DNA of 33,658 nt from an uncultured Bacteroidales bacterium (GCA_947176235.1 CAMWPM010000025.1:1-33658); one strand, 5' to 3'. Numbered from the stretch's first letter, positions 24,794 through 33,503 are shown. Numbers and translations are program-made. The notes: generated from the sequence alone by a model not told the origin.

Positions 24794-27334
24794 TCATCCG
24801 CATTTCGATGTGCCACAGGAGGTGCAGATGAGGCATCCTTCCTGGTAGATGAGTGTCTCGTGCCCGCAGTTGGGACATGTCTGTCCGCTGGCTTTAGTGC
24901 CGTTGGGGAGGTACTTCTTGAGGGCGCGCTCGACGCCCATCTTCCATGTGTTGATGGACTGGGAGTTGAGTTCGAGTCCGGATACGAGCTTCAGGACCTG
25001 GTCAATAGGCATGCCATAGCGGAGGACACCGGAGATGAGTTTGGCGTAGTTCCAGTACTCGGGGTTGAATTTCTCGGACAGACCTTCGATTGTGGTCTTG
25101 TAGCCTCGCTTGTTGACGAACTGGAAGTCGTAGCGCTTGTTGCCCTGGGCGTCGATCGCCTTGATTATTTTGCCGCGGGTGACGGATTTGGGGCAGAAGA
25201 TTCCGTCCTCGTCGTCGGTAAGACCTGTGAAGATTTCGTAGGGGCGTCCGTCGAGCAGACCGACGAATGCGATCCATTTCTCCTTGTTGTTCTGGAAGCG
25301 GACGACGTCGGCTTCCAGCTCGATGGGGCGCTTGGTGACGATGCGGGGGGCGGCGGGTTCGGCGGGTTCGGCAGGCTTTACTTTTTTCTCAAGCGAAACG
25401 AGGACTCCGGCGCGTGAACCGTCGCGGTAGACGGTGCAACCCTTACAGCCGGAACGCCACGCTTCGACGTAGAGGCGATTGACAAGCTCTTCGGAGACGT
25501 CGGCGGGTAGGTTGATGGTGACGGAGATGGAATGGTCGACCCAGCGCTGCACGCGACCCTGCATCTTGACTTTCTCGAGCCAGTCAATGTCGTTGGAGGT
25601 GGCTCCGCCGTAGGGGGAGCGTGCGACGAGGGCGTCGATCTCTTCCTGTGTGTAGTCGTCCTTGACTTCGATGCCGTTGACTTTCATCCAGTCGATGAAC
25701 TTGGGATGATAGACGATATATTCCTCGAATGCATCGCCGGATTCGTCGACGAAATCGACCCGGACGTCGGTGTCGTTGGGGTTGATCTTGCGGCGGCGCT
25801 TGTAGACGGGCATGAATACCGGCTCGATGCCGGATGTGGTGCGGGTCATGAGCGATGTTGTGCCGGTGGGGGCGATGGTGAGGCAGGCGATGTTGCGTCT
25901 GCCGACTTCTTTCATGCGCCGTCCGAGCTCGGGATCGGCTTCGGAGATGCGGCGGATGAAGGGGTTGTCGGCTTCGCGTGCGGCGTCGTAGATCTCGAAC
26001 GGTCCGCGCTCGGCTGCCATCTCGACGGATGAGCGGTAGGCGGCGAGGGCGAGGGCGCGATGGACGGATTCGGAGAAGTCGGTTGCCTCGGGGGTGCCGT
26101 ACTTGAGACCGAGAGCTGCAAGCATGTCGCCTTCGGCTGTGGTGCCGACGCCGGTGCGTCGTCCCATGAGGGTCTTGCGGCGTATTTTCTCCCAGAGGTG
26201 CCGCTCAGCCTGCTTGACCTCGGGAACTTCGGGGTCGGAGTCGATCTTGGCAAGGATGGCGTCGATTTTCTCCATTTCAAGGTCGATGATGTCGTCCATG
26301 ATGCGCTGTGCCTTTCCGACGTGGGAAGCGAAGAGGTCGAAATCGAATCGTGCCTGCGGTGTGAAGGGGTGGATGACGTAGGAGTAGAGGTTGATAGCGA
26401 GGAGTCGGCAGCTATCGTAGGGGCATAGGGGGATCTCGCCGCAGGGGTTGGTGGAAATGGTGCGGAATCCGAGGTCGGCGTAGCAGTCGGGGACTGACTC
26501 ACGCAGAATTGTGTCCCAGAAGAGGACTCCGGGCTCAGCTGATTTCCATGCGTTGTGGATGATCTTAGCCCAAAGTGCGGTGGCGTCAATGTCCTTGGCG
26601 ACGATGGGATCGGATGAGCCGATGGGGTACTGCTGACGGAAGGGGAGGTGATCGGTGGCGGCGTGCATGAAGGCGTCGGAGATACGGACTGAGACGTTGG
26701 CTCCTGTGACCTTACCTTCGGTGAGCTTTGCGTCGATAAATGCTTCGGAGTCGGGATGGTCGATAGAGACTGTGAGCATGAGGGCTCCGCGGCGTCCGTC
26801 CTGAGCGACTTCGCGGGTGGAATTGGAATAACGCTCCATGAAGGGGACGAGTCCGGTGGATGTGAGTGCGGAATTCTTGACGGGTGTGCCTTTGGGCCGG
26901 ATGTGGGAAAGATCATGCCCGACGCCTCCGCGCCGCTTCATGAGCTGTACCTGCTCTTCGTCGATGCGGATGACGCCGCCGTAGCTGTCGGGGGTGCCGT
27001 CGAGTCCGATCACGAAGCAGTTGGACAGGGATCCGACCTGCAGATTGTTGCCGATACCTGACATCGGGCTTCCCTGGGGAACGATGTAACGGAAGTCCTT
27101 GAGGTAGGAGAATACTTCCTGCTCGGACATGGGGTTGGGGTAGCGGCTTTCGATACGGGCGATCTCGGATGCGATGCGATGGTGCATGTCGTCGGGAGTG
27201 AGCTCATAAAGGTTGCCGAAGGAGTCCTTCAAGGCATATTTGCTGACCCAAACGCGGGCAGCGAGCTCGTCGCCTCCGAAATAGCGCAGGGTGGCGTCGG
27301 TGGCTTCGGCGTGGGTGTAGGTCTTAGGTTCCAC
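24794..27334 (-). CDS. nrdJ: Adenosylcobalamin-dependent (class II) ribonucleotide reductase
   Basis: 846 residues from a GTG at 27334; an in-frame stop three codons upstream excludes a longer form. It reduces ribonucleotides to deoxyribonucleotides using a B12-derived radical and so works without oxygen. Visible: GSLSNCFVIG (Cys106, one of the redox pair), the active-site NPCGEIPL (radical Cys298, Glu300), RTTSGIEPVFMPVYKRR, and the C-terminal zinc-ribbon and shuttle-cysteine tail CPNCGHETLIYQEGCLICTS ending CGTSKCG. The long insert after residue 640 (KPAEPAEPAAP) is a linker. No cobalamin riboswitch is recognisable upstream. Neighbours are a nitroreductase gene and dnaA. Confidence 0.95.
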   Translation of the reverse strand: MEPKTYTHAEATDATLRYFGGDELAARVWVSKYALKDSFGNLYELTPDDMHHRIASEIARIESRYPNPMSEQEVFSYLKDFRYIVPQGSPMSGIGNNLQVGSLSNCFVIGLDGTPDSYGGVIRIDEEQVQLMKRRGGVGHDLSHIRPKGTPVKNSALTSTGLVPFMERYSNSTREVAQDGRRGALMLTVSIDHPDSEAFIDAKLTEGKVTGANVSVRISDAFMHAATDHLPFRQQYPIGSSDPIVAKDIDATALWAKIIHNAWKSAEPGVLFWDTILRESVPDCYADLGFRTISTNPCGEIPLCPYDSCRLLAINLYSYVIHPFTPQARFDFDLFASHVGKAQRIMDDIIDLEMEKIDAILAKIDSDPEVPEVKQAERHLWEKIRRKTLMGRRTGVGTTAEGDMLAALGLKYGTPEATDFSESVHRALALAAYRSSVEMAAERGPFEIYDAAREADNPFIRRISEADPELGRRMKEVGRRNIACLTIAPTGTTSLMTRTTSGIEPVFMPVYKRRRKINPNDTDVRVDFVDESGDAFEEYIVYHPKFIDWMKVNGIEVKDDYTQEEIDALVARSPYGGATSNDIDWLEKVKMQGRVQRWVDHSISVTINLPADVSEELVNRLYVEAWRSGCKGCTVYRDGSRAGVLVSLEKKVKPAEPAEPAAPRIVTKRPIELEADVVRFQNNKEKWIAFVGLLDGRPYEIFTGLTDDEDGIFCPKSVTRGKIIKAIDAQGNKRYDFQFVNKRGYKTTIEGLSEKFNPEYWNYAKLISGVLRYGMPIDQVLKLVSGLELNSQSINTWKMGVERALKKYLPNGTKASGQTCPNCGHETLIYQEGCLICTSCGTSKCG

Positions 27335-27527
27335 AGTGAATTAAGGATTGTAAGGATGTGTGATAAAGAATGGTGGGTTTTTTACGTGTTGAAAAGATTG
27401 CTAACGAATAAAAAAGTTGATAATCAGCTTTCGGCTGTCAAGTGAAAAGATTACTCATAGAAACCGAGCGCAAAGTTTTAAAAAAATAACGAGTTGACCA
27501 AATTGTAGAGCAAGAAAATGAGCGGTC

Positions 27528-27613
27528 GTTGATAAGTTTTCCAAAACAAAATGTCAATAATCAGAGTAGTAGTGATTTATCTAAAGATGATGGGTTGAAA
27601 AGTTTCCCAAAAG
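27528..27613. repeat. 17/20 direct repeat between nrdJ and nitroreductase
   Basis: GTTGATAAGTTTTCCAAAAC (27528-27547) and GTTGAAAAGTTTCCCAAAAG (27594-27613) match at 17 of 20 positions, 66 bp apart. They sit in the 372-bp AT-rich gap 27335-27706, which also holds the nitroreductase promoter and another GTTGATAA at 27416-27423 but no ORF. They may be binding sites. Confidence 0.5.
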
Positions 27614-27646
27614 TGAAATTATGGCTTATGATCAGACCTCCGGACT

Positions 27647-27676
27647 TGCAGATACGGGCGAATTGTAGTAATTTTG
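27647..27676 (+). promoter_or_regulatory. Promoter of nitroreductase gene
   Basis: TTG at 27647-27649, 19 bp spacer, TAATTTTG at 27669-27676; leader about 25 nt. Confidence 0.7.
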
Positions 27677-27706
27677 GTGTAAAGAAACATAACTTAGCAC
27701 AATAAT

Positions 27707-28462
27707 ATGGAAAAAATGGGAAACGCGTCATACTGGAAGACGCGCCGAACGATAAGAAAGTATGATAACTCCAGAAGTGTGAGCGACGAATTGCTATGCG
27801 ATCTGATGGAGAAGGCAATGCAGGCACCGACTACGGGGAACATGCAACTCTACAGCGTAGTGGTGACGCGGGATAATGAAAAACTTGCTGATCTGGCAAC
27901 GGAGCATTTCAATCAGCCGGCGTCGACAGGTGCCGACGTGCTGCTGACATTCTGTGCTGATTTCAACAGATTCACGAAATGGTGTGATGCCCGTAACGCC
28001 AAGCATGGGTTCGGGAATCTCCAGTCGCTGATGTCGGCTGTGCTGGATACCACAATCGTTGCGCAACAGTTCACAACACTTGCGGAGATGGCAGGACTGG
28101 GTGTCTGCTATCTTGGAACTACTACCTACAATGCTCCCGGAATTGCGACAAAGTTAGGGCTGCCTAAGATGGTGGTGCCCGTGGTGACGCTCGCTGTCGG
28201 TTATCCGGCAGAGGATGGTGAGGTGAGTGACCGTCTGCCGCTCGATGGTGTGATGCACTATGAAACTTATAAGGATTATTCCGCCGAGGATATTGACAGA
28301 ATATATGCACCTAAGGAGGCGCGCGAGGACAGCAAGAGGTTTGTGGCTGAAAACGGGAAAGAAACGCTGGCTCAGGTATTTACTGACGTGCGTTATCCGG
28401 AACGGAATAATGTGGCGTTTTCGGAGGTGTTATCAGGGTTCCTAAAATCCGCCGGCTTCTGA
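27707..28462 (+). CDS. Nitroreductase family flavoprotein (NfsA-like)
   Basis: 251 residues. N-terminal RRTIRKYDNSRSVSDELLCDLMEKAMQAPTTGNMQLYSVVVT is the FMN-binding start of the family (Arg-Arg-x-x-Arg, then Ala-Pro-Thr-x-Gly-Asn). Central DTTIVAQQFTTLAEMAGLGVCYLGTT and VVPVVTLAVGYPAE follow. The long C-terminal part (about 190-251) resembles NfsA-type NAD(P)H oxidoreductases. It would reduce quinones, nitro-compounds or flavins with FMN in the cytoplasm; the physiological substrate is unknown. It is convergent with dnaA across a repeat-filled gap. Confidence 0.9.
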   Translation: MEKMGNASYWKTRRTIRKYDNSRSVSDELLCDLMEKAMQAPTTGNMQLYSVVVTRDNEKLADLATEHFNQPASTGADVLLTFCADFNRFTKWCDARNAKHGFGNLQSLMSAVLDTTIVAQQFTTLAEMAGLGVCYLGTTTYNAPGIATKLGLPKMVVPVVTLAVGYPAEDGEVSDRLPLDGVMHYETYKDYSAEDIDRIYAPKEAREDSKRFVAENGKETLAQVFTDVRYPERNNVAFSEVLSGFLKSAGF

Positions 28463-28469
28463 AAGGTGT

Positions 28470-28643
28470 TGTGATAATGGCGCGTCTGGGGTGTCGCTCG
28501 CCTCGCTCGGGCTCGGTCATGTACTATCTGTACACTCCCTTCGCCCTCAGAGTCGTGCTCCTACCATCCACACCATTCTGACAACACCTGCGGTGTGGAT
28601 GTGATAATGGCGCGTCTGGGGTGTCGCTCGCCTCGCTCGGGCT
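28470..28643. repeat. 44-bp direct repeat in nitroreductase-dnaA gap
   Basis: Positions 28470-28513 and 28600-28643 are identical over 44 bp (starting TGTGATAATGGCGCG, ending CTCGCTCGGGCT), 130 bp apart. Between them an inverted repeat ATCCACACC / GGTGTGGAT spans about 28566-28600. The 275-bp gap (28463-28737) also holds the GGGCGC palindrome and no ORF. Confidence 0.75.
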
Positions 28644-28664
28644 TGATGGACACCTGCGGGATGC

Positions 28665-28688
28665 GGGCGCAATGTATTGCGCCCCTAC
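28665..28688. repeat. Dispersed GGGCGC palindrome, copy 2
   Basis: GGGCGCAA (28665-28672), loop TGTA, TTGCGCCC (28677-28684), then CTAC, as in the copy at 13410-13434. Arm bases 7-8 covary between copies (GA/TC against AA/TT), which keeps the hairpin. Confidence 0.65.
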
Positions 28689-28737
28689 TTGATGCTGTGC
28701 GTTTCTATGGGAGTGGTGTGCGCCACTACGGGTGAGA

Positions 28738-30144
28738 TCAGTTGGGGGTGGAGACGAATGATAGCTCGATTGCGTTGATGTCCTCCTGAAGTTTCTTGTC
28801 GATGGGGAGTCGCTCTTCGATTGTCTTGATGGCGTGGTGGACTGTGGCGTGATTGCGTGAGAGGCGTGTGCCGATAGCAGTCACAGCCATGTTGATGTGC
28901 TTCTTGCAGAGGAACATCACCATCTGACGGGCGTCGCTGACTTCGCGCTTGCGTGTCTTGGTGAACAGGCGGTCGATGTCAATGTTGTAGAACTCGCTGA
29001 CGCTCTCGGCGATCATCTCGAAGTTGATGGTGCGACGGGCGGTGCGGACGGAATGGTTGACGACGCGGCGTGCGAGGTCGACGGTGATTTCCTTATTCAG
29101 GAATGTGGCGCTCGCCATAAGCGATACAACGATGCCTTCGAGTTCGCGGATGCTGTCGGTGACGTTGGCGGCGATATAGTCGAGCACGTCGGGGGGGAGA
29201 TTTATGCCATCGTGGGCGGCTTTCAGCTGCAAAACCTGTCGGCGAAGGTCGAGGTCGGGACGCTCAAGCTCAACGGTCATTCCCCATTTGAAGCGCGTGA
29301 GGAGTCGCTCGGGCATTCCCTTAAGGTCGCTGGGACAGCAGTCGGAAGCGAGGATGATCTGGCGATGGTTGAGGTGGAGGAAGTTGAAGATGTGGAAGAA
29401 AGCCTGCTGGGTCTTTTCCTTGCCCATGAGGTCCTGAATATCATCGATGATGAGGGTGTCGATGCTCTGGTAGAAGTTGGTGAAGTCGTTGATCTTTCCG
29501 TTGCGGGATGCGACGGTGAACTGGCTTTCGAATAGTCGGGCTGTGATGTAGAGGATGCGGGCTGTGGGATTCTTCTCCTTGATGCGTATGCCGATAGCCT
29601 GAATAAGATGAGTCTTACCCACGCCGGAGGGACCGAATACGAAGAGGGGGTTGAAAGTCTTGCACTTGGGGTCGGCAGCGATAGCCTCGCCGATGGAGCG
29701 GGCAAGCTTGTTGGACTCTCCTCCGAGATAGTTCTCGAAGGTGAGGGTGGGATTGAGCTGAGAGTCGAGGTCGTTGTCGACGGGCTGTGATGTGATGAAA
29801 GGATTAGCGGAGTTGACTTCCTGCTGGCGATTCTGGACGGCGGGGGAGGGATTTTTGGAAAGTGTGTCGATGCGCGACGAGGGCTCGCTATTGACGATTT
29901 TATAGCGATAGAGAAGCTTTACGTCGGGTCCGTAGACTCGGCGCAGAACTGTGGCGATGATGCGCATGAAGCAGCTCTCGAGGTGCTCGACGAAGAAAGC
30001 CGAAGGGACACCGAGAGTGAGGTTGCCGTCCTCAAAGGAGATTGAGGAAATGGGTCGGAACCAGGAGTCGAACTGTTCCTGCGGGATGTTGTCGGCGATT
30101 ATGGCGAGACATTCATCCCACAGTTGCTTGTGGTTTTTTTCCAT
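28738..30144 (-). CDS. dnaA: Chromosomal replication initiator DnaA
   Basis: 468 residues with the four DnaA domains: N-terminal DnaB/self-interaction domain (about 1-85), a variable linker (86-130), the AAA+ ATPase (131-345) with Walker A GPSGVGKTHL at 171-180 and Walker B LIIDDIQDL at 231-239, and the C-terminal DNA-binding domain with RKREVSDARQMVMFLCKKH and SRNHATVHHAIKTIEERL (DnaA signature helix-turn-helix). It opens oriC in its ATP form. Usual length for Bacteroidetes. The 353-bp upstream gap (30145-30497) has alternative hairpins near the start but no cluster of TTATCCACA boxes, so I do not place oriC here. Confidence 0.98.
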   Translation of the reverse strand: MEKNHKQLWDECLAIIADNIPQEQFDSWFRPISSISFEDGNLTLGVPSAFFVEHLESCFMRIIATVLRRVYGPDVKLLYRYKIVNSEPSSRIDTLSKNPSPAVQNRQQEVNSANPFITSQPVDNDLDSQLNPTLTFENYLGGESNKLARSIGEAIAADPKCKTFNPLFVFGPSGVGKTHLIQAIGIRIKEKNPTARILYITARLFESQFTVASRNGKINDFTNFYQSIDTLIIDDIQDLMGKEKTQQAFFHIFNFLHLNHRQIILASDCCPSDLKGMPERLLTRFKWGMTVELERPDLDLRRQVLQLKAAHDGINLPPDVLDYIAANVTDSIRELEGIVVSLMASATFLNKEITVDLARRVVNHSVRTARRTINFEMIAESVSEFYNIDIDRLFTKTRKREVSDARQMVMFLCKKHINMAVTAIGTRLSRNHATVHHAIKTIEERLPIDKKLQEDINAIELSFVSTPN

Positions 30145-30166
30145 TTAGGATGAGTGTAAATCTTTA

Positions 30167-30193
30167 GGCTATTGACAGTAGCCGTTGGCTAAT
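30167..30193 (-). promoter_or_regulatory. Mutually exclusive hairpins in the dnaA leader
   Basis: Plus-strand order GGCTA (30167-30171), TAGCC (30179-30183), GGCTA (30187-30191): the central TAGCC can pair with either flank. It lies 23-49 nt upstream of the dnaA ATG. No clear TAnnTTTG box was found for dnaA. A regulatory role is inferred only. Confidence 0.3.
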
Positions 30194-30463
30194 CTTTTCA
30201 ATGCAAAATTCATCAAATTTTTTCTCAAAAACAAGGGGTGAAAAATTTGGTTTTTTGAATGCGGTTGCAAGTATAAGAATGTCAGAGATTTAGGACAGAA
30301 GCAAATAAACGGGATAAATAAGATGAGAAAAGTGATCGGTAATAATCAGATATACAGGAATATATATTTTATAGCAATGGCGAGGAACGGATACGGGCGG
30401 ATCGGAGCTTTTGCCCGAAACCGCCCGAATAATGCGAGGTTGCGAAAAAAATGGGGTTTATCA

Positions 30464-30488
30464 ACTATTTAGACTGAATCTAAATAGT
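30464..30488 (-). terminator. Inverted repeat after MCE gene
   Basis: ACTATTTAGA (30464-30473), 5-nt loop, TCTAAATAGT (30479-30488): perfect 10-bp stem, 10 bp past the MCE stop on the minus strand. The T-run on that strand begins about 13 bp later, so termination is likely but not of the textbook form. An operator is the alternative. Confidence 0.5.
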
Positions 30489-30497
30489 GGAGAAGCA

Positions 30498-31397
30498 TCA
30501 GAGGAGCTTGATCGAGATGTAGCGCTTGGGGTTACGCTTGATGTCGACGAAGAGGGAATCGAGGTCGGAAACGGAGGAATTTATGTTGTCGTAGAGCTTG
30601 CGGTCGTTCATCAGCAATCCCAGGGAAGAATTTGGATCGTTGAGCTTGCCGGTGAGTGATAGAAGATTCTGAGATGTGCCCTCGACATTGTGCATAGTGG
30701 ACTCGATGGGGAGTGAGCGGAGCCGGTTGGAGAGGGTGTCGAGATTCGCGGAGATGGCGTTGAGATTGCCTGCCGTTGCCTGCACGGAATTCATGGTGGC
30801 GGGAAGTCGATTGACAGCAGAGTTGACGGAAGCGAGAGTATGCTCAAGGCTGGCTGTTATGGCATCGAGACGCGAGACTGATGCGTTGAGTGCGGGATTG
30901 GAAGCAATGACGTTGAGCGCAGAAACCAGAGAGTCGACTTTAGTCATGATGGAGGTAACGTTGGGCATGATTCCGGTGGAGAGATCCTGCATGATGCCTT
31001 TGTGTGTTTCGCCCACGAGGTGATCGCCGACGTCGTGACGACCGTCGCCGGGAGCCATGTGCAGGACGATAGAGGCTGTGCCGAGCATGTCGGTCTCAAT
31101 GATGGCTTTTGAGCCTGTGGGGACGCGAAGCTGGCGGTTGAGGGAAAGCTCGACGCGGATGTGACCCGGGTTGTCGTACTCATAGTCGATTGAGCGTACG
31201 ATACCAACCTTGTAGCCATTGACGGTGACGGGAGCAGAAAGAGCGAGTCCGTTGACGTCGGTGTAGGACACATAGTAATAGTTGGCGGGCTTGAATATGT
31301 TCATACCCTTAAGATAGTTGATGCCGAAGAACAGCACTAAGAGTGCAATTACGGCGAGAAGTCCAATCTTTGTCTCTCTGGTGAAAATCTTTTTCAT
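30498..31397 (-). CDS. MCE (MlaD-like) domain protein, lipid transport
   Basis: 299 residues. One N-terminal membrane helix (about 12-27, LLAVIALLVLFFGINYL), then the MCE domain (about 38-118; YVSYTDVNGLALSAPVTVNGYKVGIVRSI, and ETDMLGTASIVLHMA). A long helical, Ser/Asn/Leu-rich tail (about 135-260) is likely to form a helical barrel or coiled coil. Such proteins are the periplasmic part of Mla-like ABC systems moving phospholipids between the membranes. The ATPase and permease genes are not adjacent, as is common in Bacteroidetes. It follows the amidase gene by 67 bp, probably one operon. Confidence 0.92.
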   Translation of the reverse strand: MKKIFTRETKIGLLAVIALLVLFFGINYLKGMNIFKPANYYYVSYTDVNGLALSAPVTVNGYKVGIVRSIDYEYDNPGHIRVELSLNRQLRVPTGSKAIIETDMLGTASIVLHMAPGDGRHDVGDHLVGETHKGIMQDLSTGIMPNVTSIMTKVDSLVSALNVIASNPALNASVSRLDAITASLEHTLASVNSAVNRLPATMNSVQATAGNLNAISANLDTLSNRLRSLPIESTMHNVEGTSQNLLSLTGKLNDPNSSLGLLMNDRKLYDNINSSVSDLDSLFVDIKRNPKRYISIKLL

Positions 31398-31464
31398 AAG
31401 GAGAAATTGAGTTGAAGATATATCCGATGTAAGTTAGATTAATGAACTTAAAGATGCGGGAGAG

Positions 31465-32664
31465 TTACCTGACGGGTTTTCCGTTGCGGATGTGGACGAT
31501 GAAGGCTGCGGGAAACTTTGCCTTTACGTCGGAGAGGAGGGCGCGGGCTTCGGCAGCCGAGGAGCACCTGCCGACGAAATACTTATGCCACTTGCCATCG
31601 CGGAGAGAGTAGGGGTCGAGTCCCTTAAATTCCGACCGGTCCTTAACCGGGGAGGCGCTTGCAAGGATCTGTATGGCGTAGCACTCGGCAGGCAGGGCGT
31701 CAGCCTTGGATTTATCGCCGGACGCTGTTGCTTTCTTCGAAGAATTGTCGGTCTTAGCGCTCTTTTTCCCTTTGCCCTTGGCGGAGGAGTCGGTGTCCGG
31801 TGCCGATGCGGCAGACGTGGACTTATCCTTGGCGTGGTGGGCGTGGGGGAGAGGCTGTTCGCCACGCATACGGAGGAGCTTGTCGGAGAAATCGTCCTTA
31901 TACTCGCAAAAAGCGTTGAAGATGGCGCGTGCCATCTCTTTCTGCCCTGCCTCAGATGCGAGGTATTTTTCCTGGTTGGGGTTGCAGAGAAAGTCAAGTT
32001 CGACAAGAACGGACGGCATACCGGTGGACCACAGTACCCAGAAGCCCGCCTGTCGGACGCCCTTGTCGGCACGGTGGGCAGTGCGGACGAGCTGATGCTG
32101 CACCTTTTCGGCGAAGTTGACGCTCTGGGTGAGGTGTTTGTTCTGATTCAATTCGAATATGATGTAGCTTTCGGCGGAATTCGGATCGAAACCGGCATAG
32201 CTCGTAGAGTAGTCCTGCTCCATGACCATGACAGAGTTTTCGCGCTTTGCGACCTCAAGGTTGGCGGCGGACTTGTGGAGACCCAATGTGTAGACTGAAG
32301 CACCTTGCACGGTGAGGCGATTGGCGGCTTTCTTGTCGACAGCGTTGACATGGATTGAGATGAAGAGATCGCCGCCAGCTTTGTTGGCGATAGCGGCACG
32401 CTCGTTGAGGGGGATGAATACGTCGGAGCTACGGGTGAACACTGTAGCCACGTCGTCATACTCCTCCTTAATGAGCCGTCCCAGTTCGAGAGCCACGGCA
32501 AGGTTGATGGTCTTTTCGTTGGTTATCTTTCCGACGGTACCGTAATCCTTGCCACCATGCCCAGGGTCGATGACGAGCACGAAATCATCAGCCGACACCG
32601 AAAACGGCACCGACAAGACTGCAAAAAAGGCAGCTATGGATACAAGAATCGTTGACAGTTTCAT
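31465..32664 (-). CDS. N-acetylmuramoyl-L-alanine amidase with C-terminal SPOR-like domain
   Basis: 399 residues from the ATG at 32664, chosen because MKLSTILVSIAAFFAVLSVPFSVSA is a clear signal peptide. The frame stays open to 32928, but that extension translates AT-rich promoter DNA. Amidase_3 domain (about 27-260): VIDPGHGGKDYGT (zinc His36), LFISIHVNA (zinc His), and VELDFLCNPNQEKYL with the catalytic Glu. A Lys/Ser/Ala-rich linker (about 275-325) leads to a SPOR-like domain (CYAIQILASASPVKDRSEF to the end) that would bind septal, denuded peptidoglycan. Role: cutting the amide between MurNAc and the stem peptide during cell separation. Confidence 0.94.
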   Translation of the reverse strand: MKLSTILVSIAAFFAVLSVPFSVSADDFVLVIDPGHGGKDYGTVGKITNEKTINLAVALELGRLIKEEYDDVATVFTRSSDVFIPLNERAAIANKAGGDLFISIHVNAVDKKAANRLTVQGASVYTLGLHKSAANLEVAKRENSVMVMEQDYSTSYAGFDPNSAESYIIFELNQNKHLTQSVNFAEKVQHQLVRTAHRADKGVRQAGFWVLWSTGMPSVLVELDFLCNPNQEKYLASEAGQKEMARAIFNAFCEYKDDFSDKLLRMRGEQPLPHAHHAKDKSTSAASAPDTDSSAKGKGKKSAKTDNSSKKATASGDKSKADALPAECYAIQILASASPVKDRSEFKGLDPYSLRDGKWHKYFVGRCSSAAEARALLSDVKAKFPAAFIVHIRNGKPVR

Positions 32665-32674
32665 AAAAAGCACA

Positions 32675-32682
32675 CAAAAGTA
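32675..32682 (-). promoter_or_regulatory. Putative -7 box of amidase gene (minus)
   Basis: Minus strand TACTTTTG fits TAnnTTTG and lies just upstream of the ATG at 32664, giving a very short leader. No TTG at the best -33 distance. The 287-bp gap 32665-32951 holds this, the rubrerythrin promoter and AT-rich DNA. Confidence 0.45.
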
Positions 32683-32869
32683 GCAAAAATTTGAGATAAA
32701 AAGCGAGGGCAGGAGAGTAATAGAAGAAAAAAATGACAGAAAATAGGCGATAAAGGAAAAAATAACAACTCGAGCAAACAATTCCACAGGGAGATTTGTT
32801 AAATACTTAGACTTACAGGGCACACTCGGATGAATAAAAAGAAAGTCGGCCGGAAGTCGAAAAATAAAT

Positions 32870-32900
32870 TTGAAAAATTTAAATCGAAGTGTTAACTTTG
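32870..32900 (+). promoter_or_regulatory. Promoter of rubrerythrin gene
   Basis: TTG at 32870-32872, 20 bp spacer, TAACTTTG at 32893-32900: full consensus, as for the MATE leader. Leader about 45 nt. Confidence 0.75.
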
Positions 32901-32951
32901 CGATATCAATAGACAAAATATCTATCAACCCAATAAAATCTATTTAGAATT

Positions 32952-33503
32952 ATGAACAAGAAATTTGTCTGCGTAGTGTGCGGTTACGTTCACGAAGGCG
33001 CAGAAGCTCCCGAAAAGTGCCCCGTGTGCGGAGCACCGAAAGATAAATTCAAAGAAGTGAAGGACGATGAGGTGCTTGAGTTCGTTACGGAGCACGTTAT
33101 CGGTATCGCCAAGGATTGTGACGACGAGATGAAGAAGGATCTTCAGGCTCACTGGATGGGCGAGTGCTCGGAGGCAGGCATGTACCTTGCCATGTCGCGC
33201 CAGGCTGACCGCGAGGGCTATCCCGAAATCGCCGACGCTTTCCGCCGCTATGCAATCGAAGAGGCTGAGCATGCCGCTAAGTTTGCCGAGCTGTTAGGCG
33301 AGAATGTATGGGATACAAAGACCAACCTTGAGAAGCGTATGGCAGCTGAGGCAGGTGCCAACCAGGACAAGATGCGCATCGCTAAGCGTGCGAAGGAACT
33401 GAATCTCGATGCTATCCATGACACGGTTCATGAAATGGCAAAGGATGAGGCTCGCCATGGTCAGGGCTTCCAGGGTCTCTACAACCGTTTCTTCAAGAAA
33501 TAA
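32952..33503 (+). CDS. rbr: Rubrerythrin (rubredoxin domain at the N-terminus)
   Basis: 183 residues. An N-terminal rubredoxin-like iron site uses C7, C10, C23 and C26 ([21 protein letters not shown]), followed by a ferritin-like four-helix di-iron domain with [22 protein letters not shown] and [10 protein letters not shown] supplying Glu and His ligands. The domain order is the reverse of classical rubrerythrin. It reduces hydrogen peroxide with electrons from NADH via a reductase, protecting an anaerobe from oxygen. Codon use looks highly biased (for example GAG/AAG-rich), in keeping with high expression. Single-gene unit with consensus promoter and strong terminator. Confidence 0.96.
   Translation: MNKKFVCVVCGYVHEGAEAPEKCPVCGAPKDKFKEVKDDEVLEFVTEHVIGIAKDCDDEMKKDLQAHWMGECSEAGMYLAMSRQADREGYPEIADAFRRYAIEEAEHAAKFAELLGENVWDTKTNLEKRMAAEAGANQDKMRIAKRAKELNLDAIHDTVHEMAKDEARHGQGFQGLYNRFFKK

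Noticed and set aside
25912-26916. 334-residue minus frame inside nrdJ
   Set aside because: Ser/Pro/Thr-rich translation in another frame of a clearly recognised class II reductase.
27335-27560. Cobalamin riboswitch ahead of nrdJ
   Set aside because: Looked for B12-box and conserved core elements on the minus strand and found none.
28897-29535. 212-residue plus frame opposite dnaA
   Set aside because: No domain, no ribosome site, fully within the dnaA coding region.
30145-30497. oriC next to dnaA
   Set aside because: AT-rich, but no TTATCCACA cluster; only a single distant match TTATCAAC.
32665-32928. N-terminal extension of the amidase
   Set aside because: The extra 88 residues come from AT-rich DNA holding the promoter box; the signal peptide begins at 32664.
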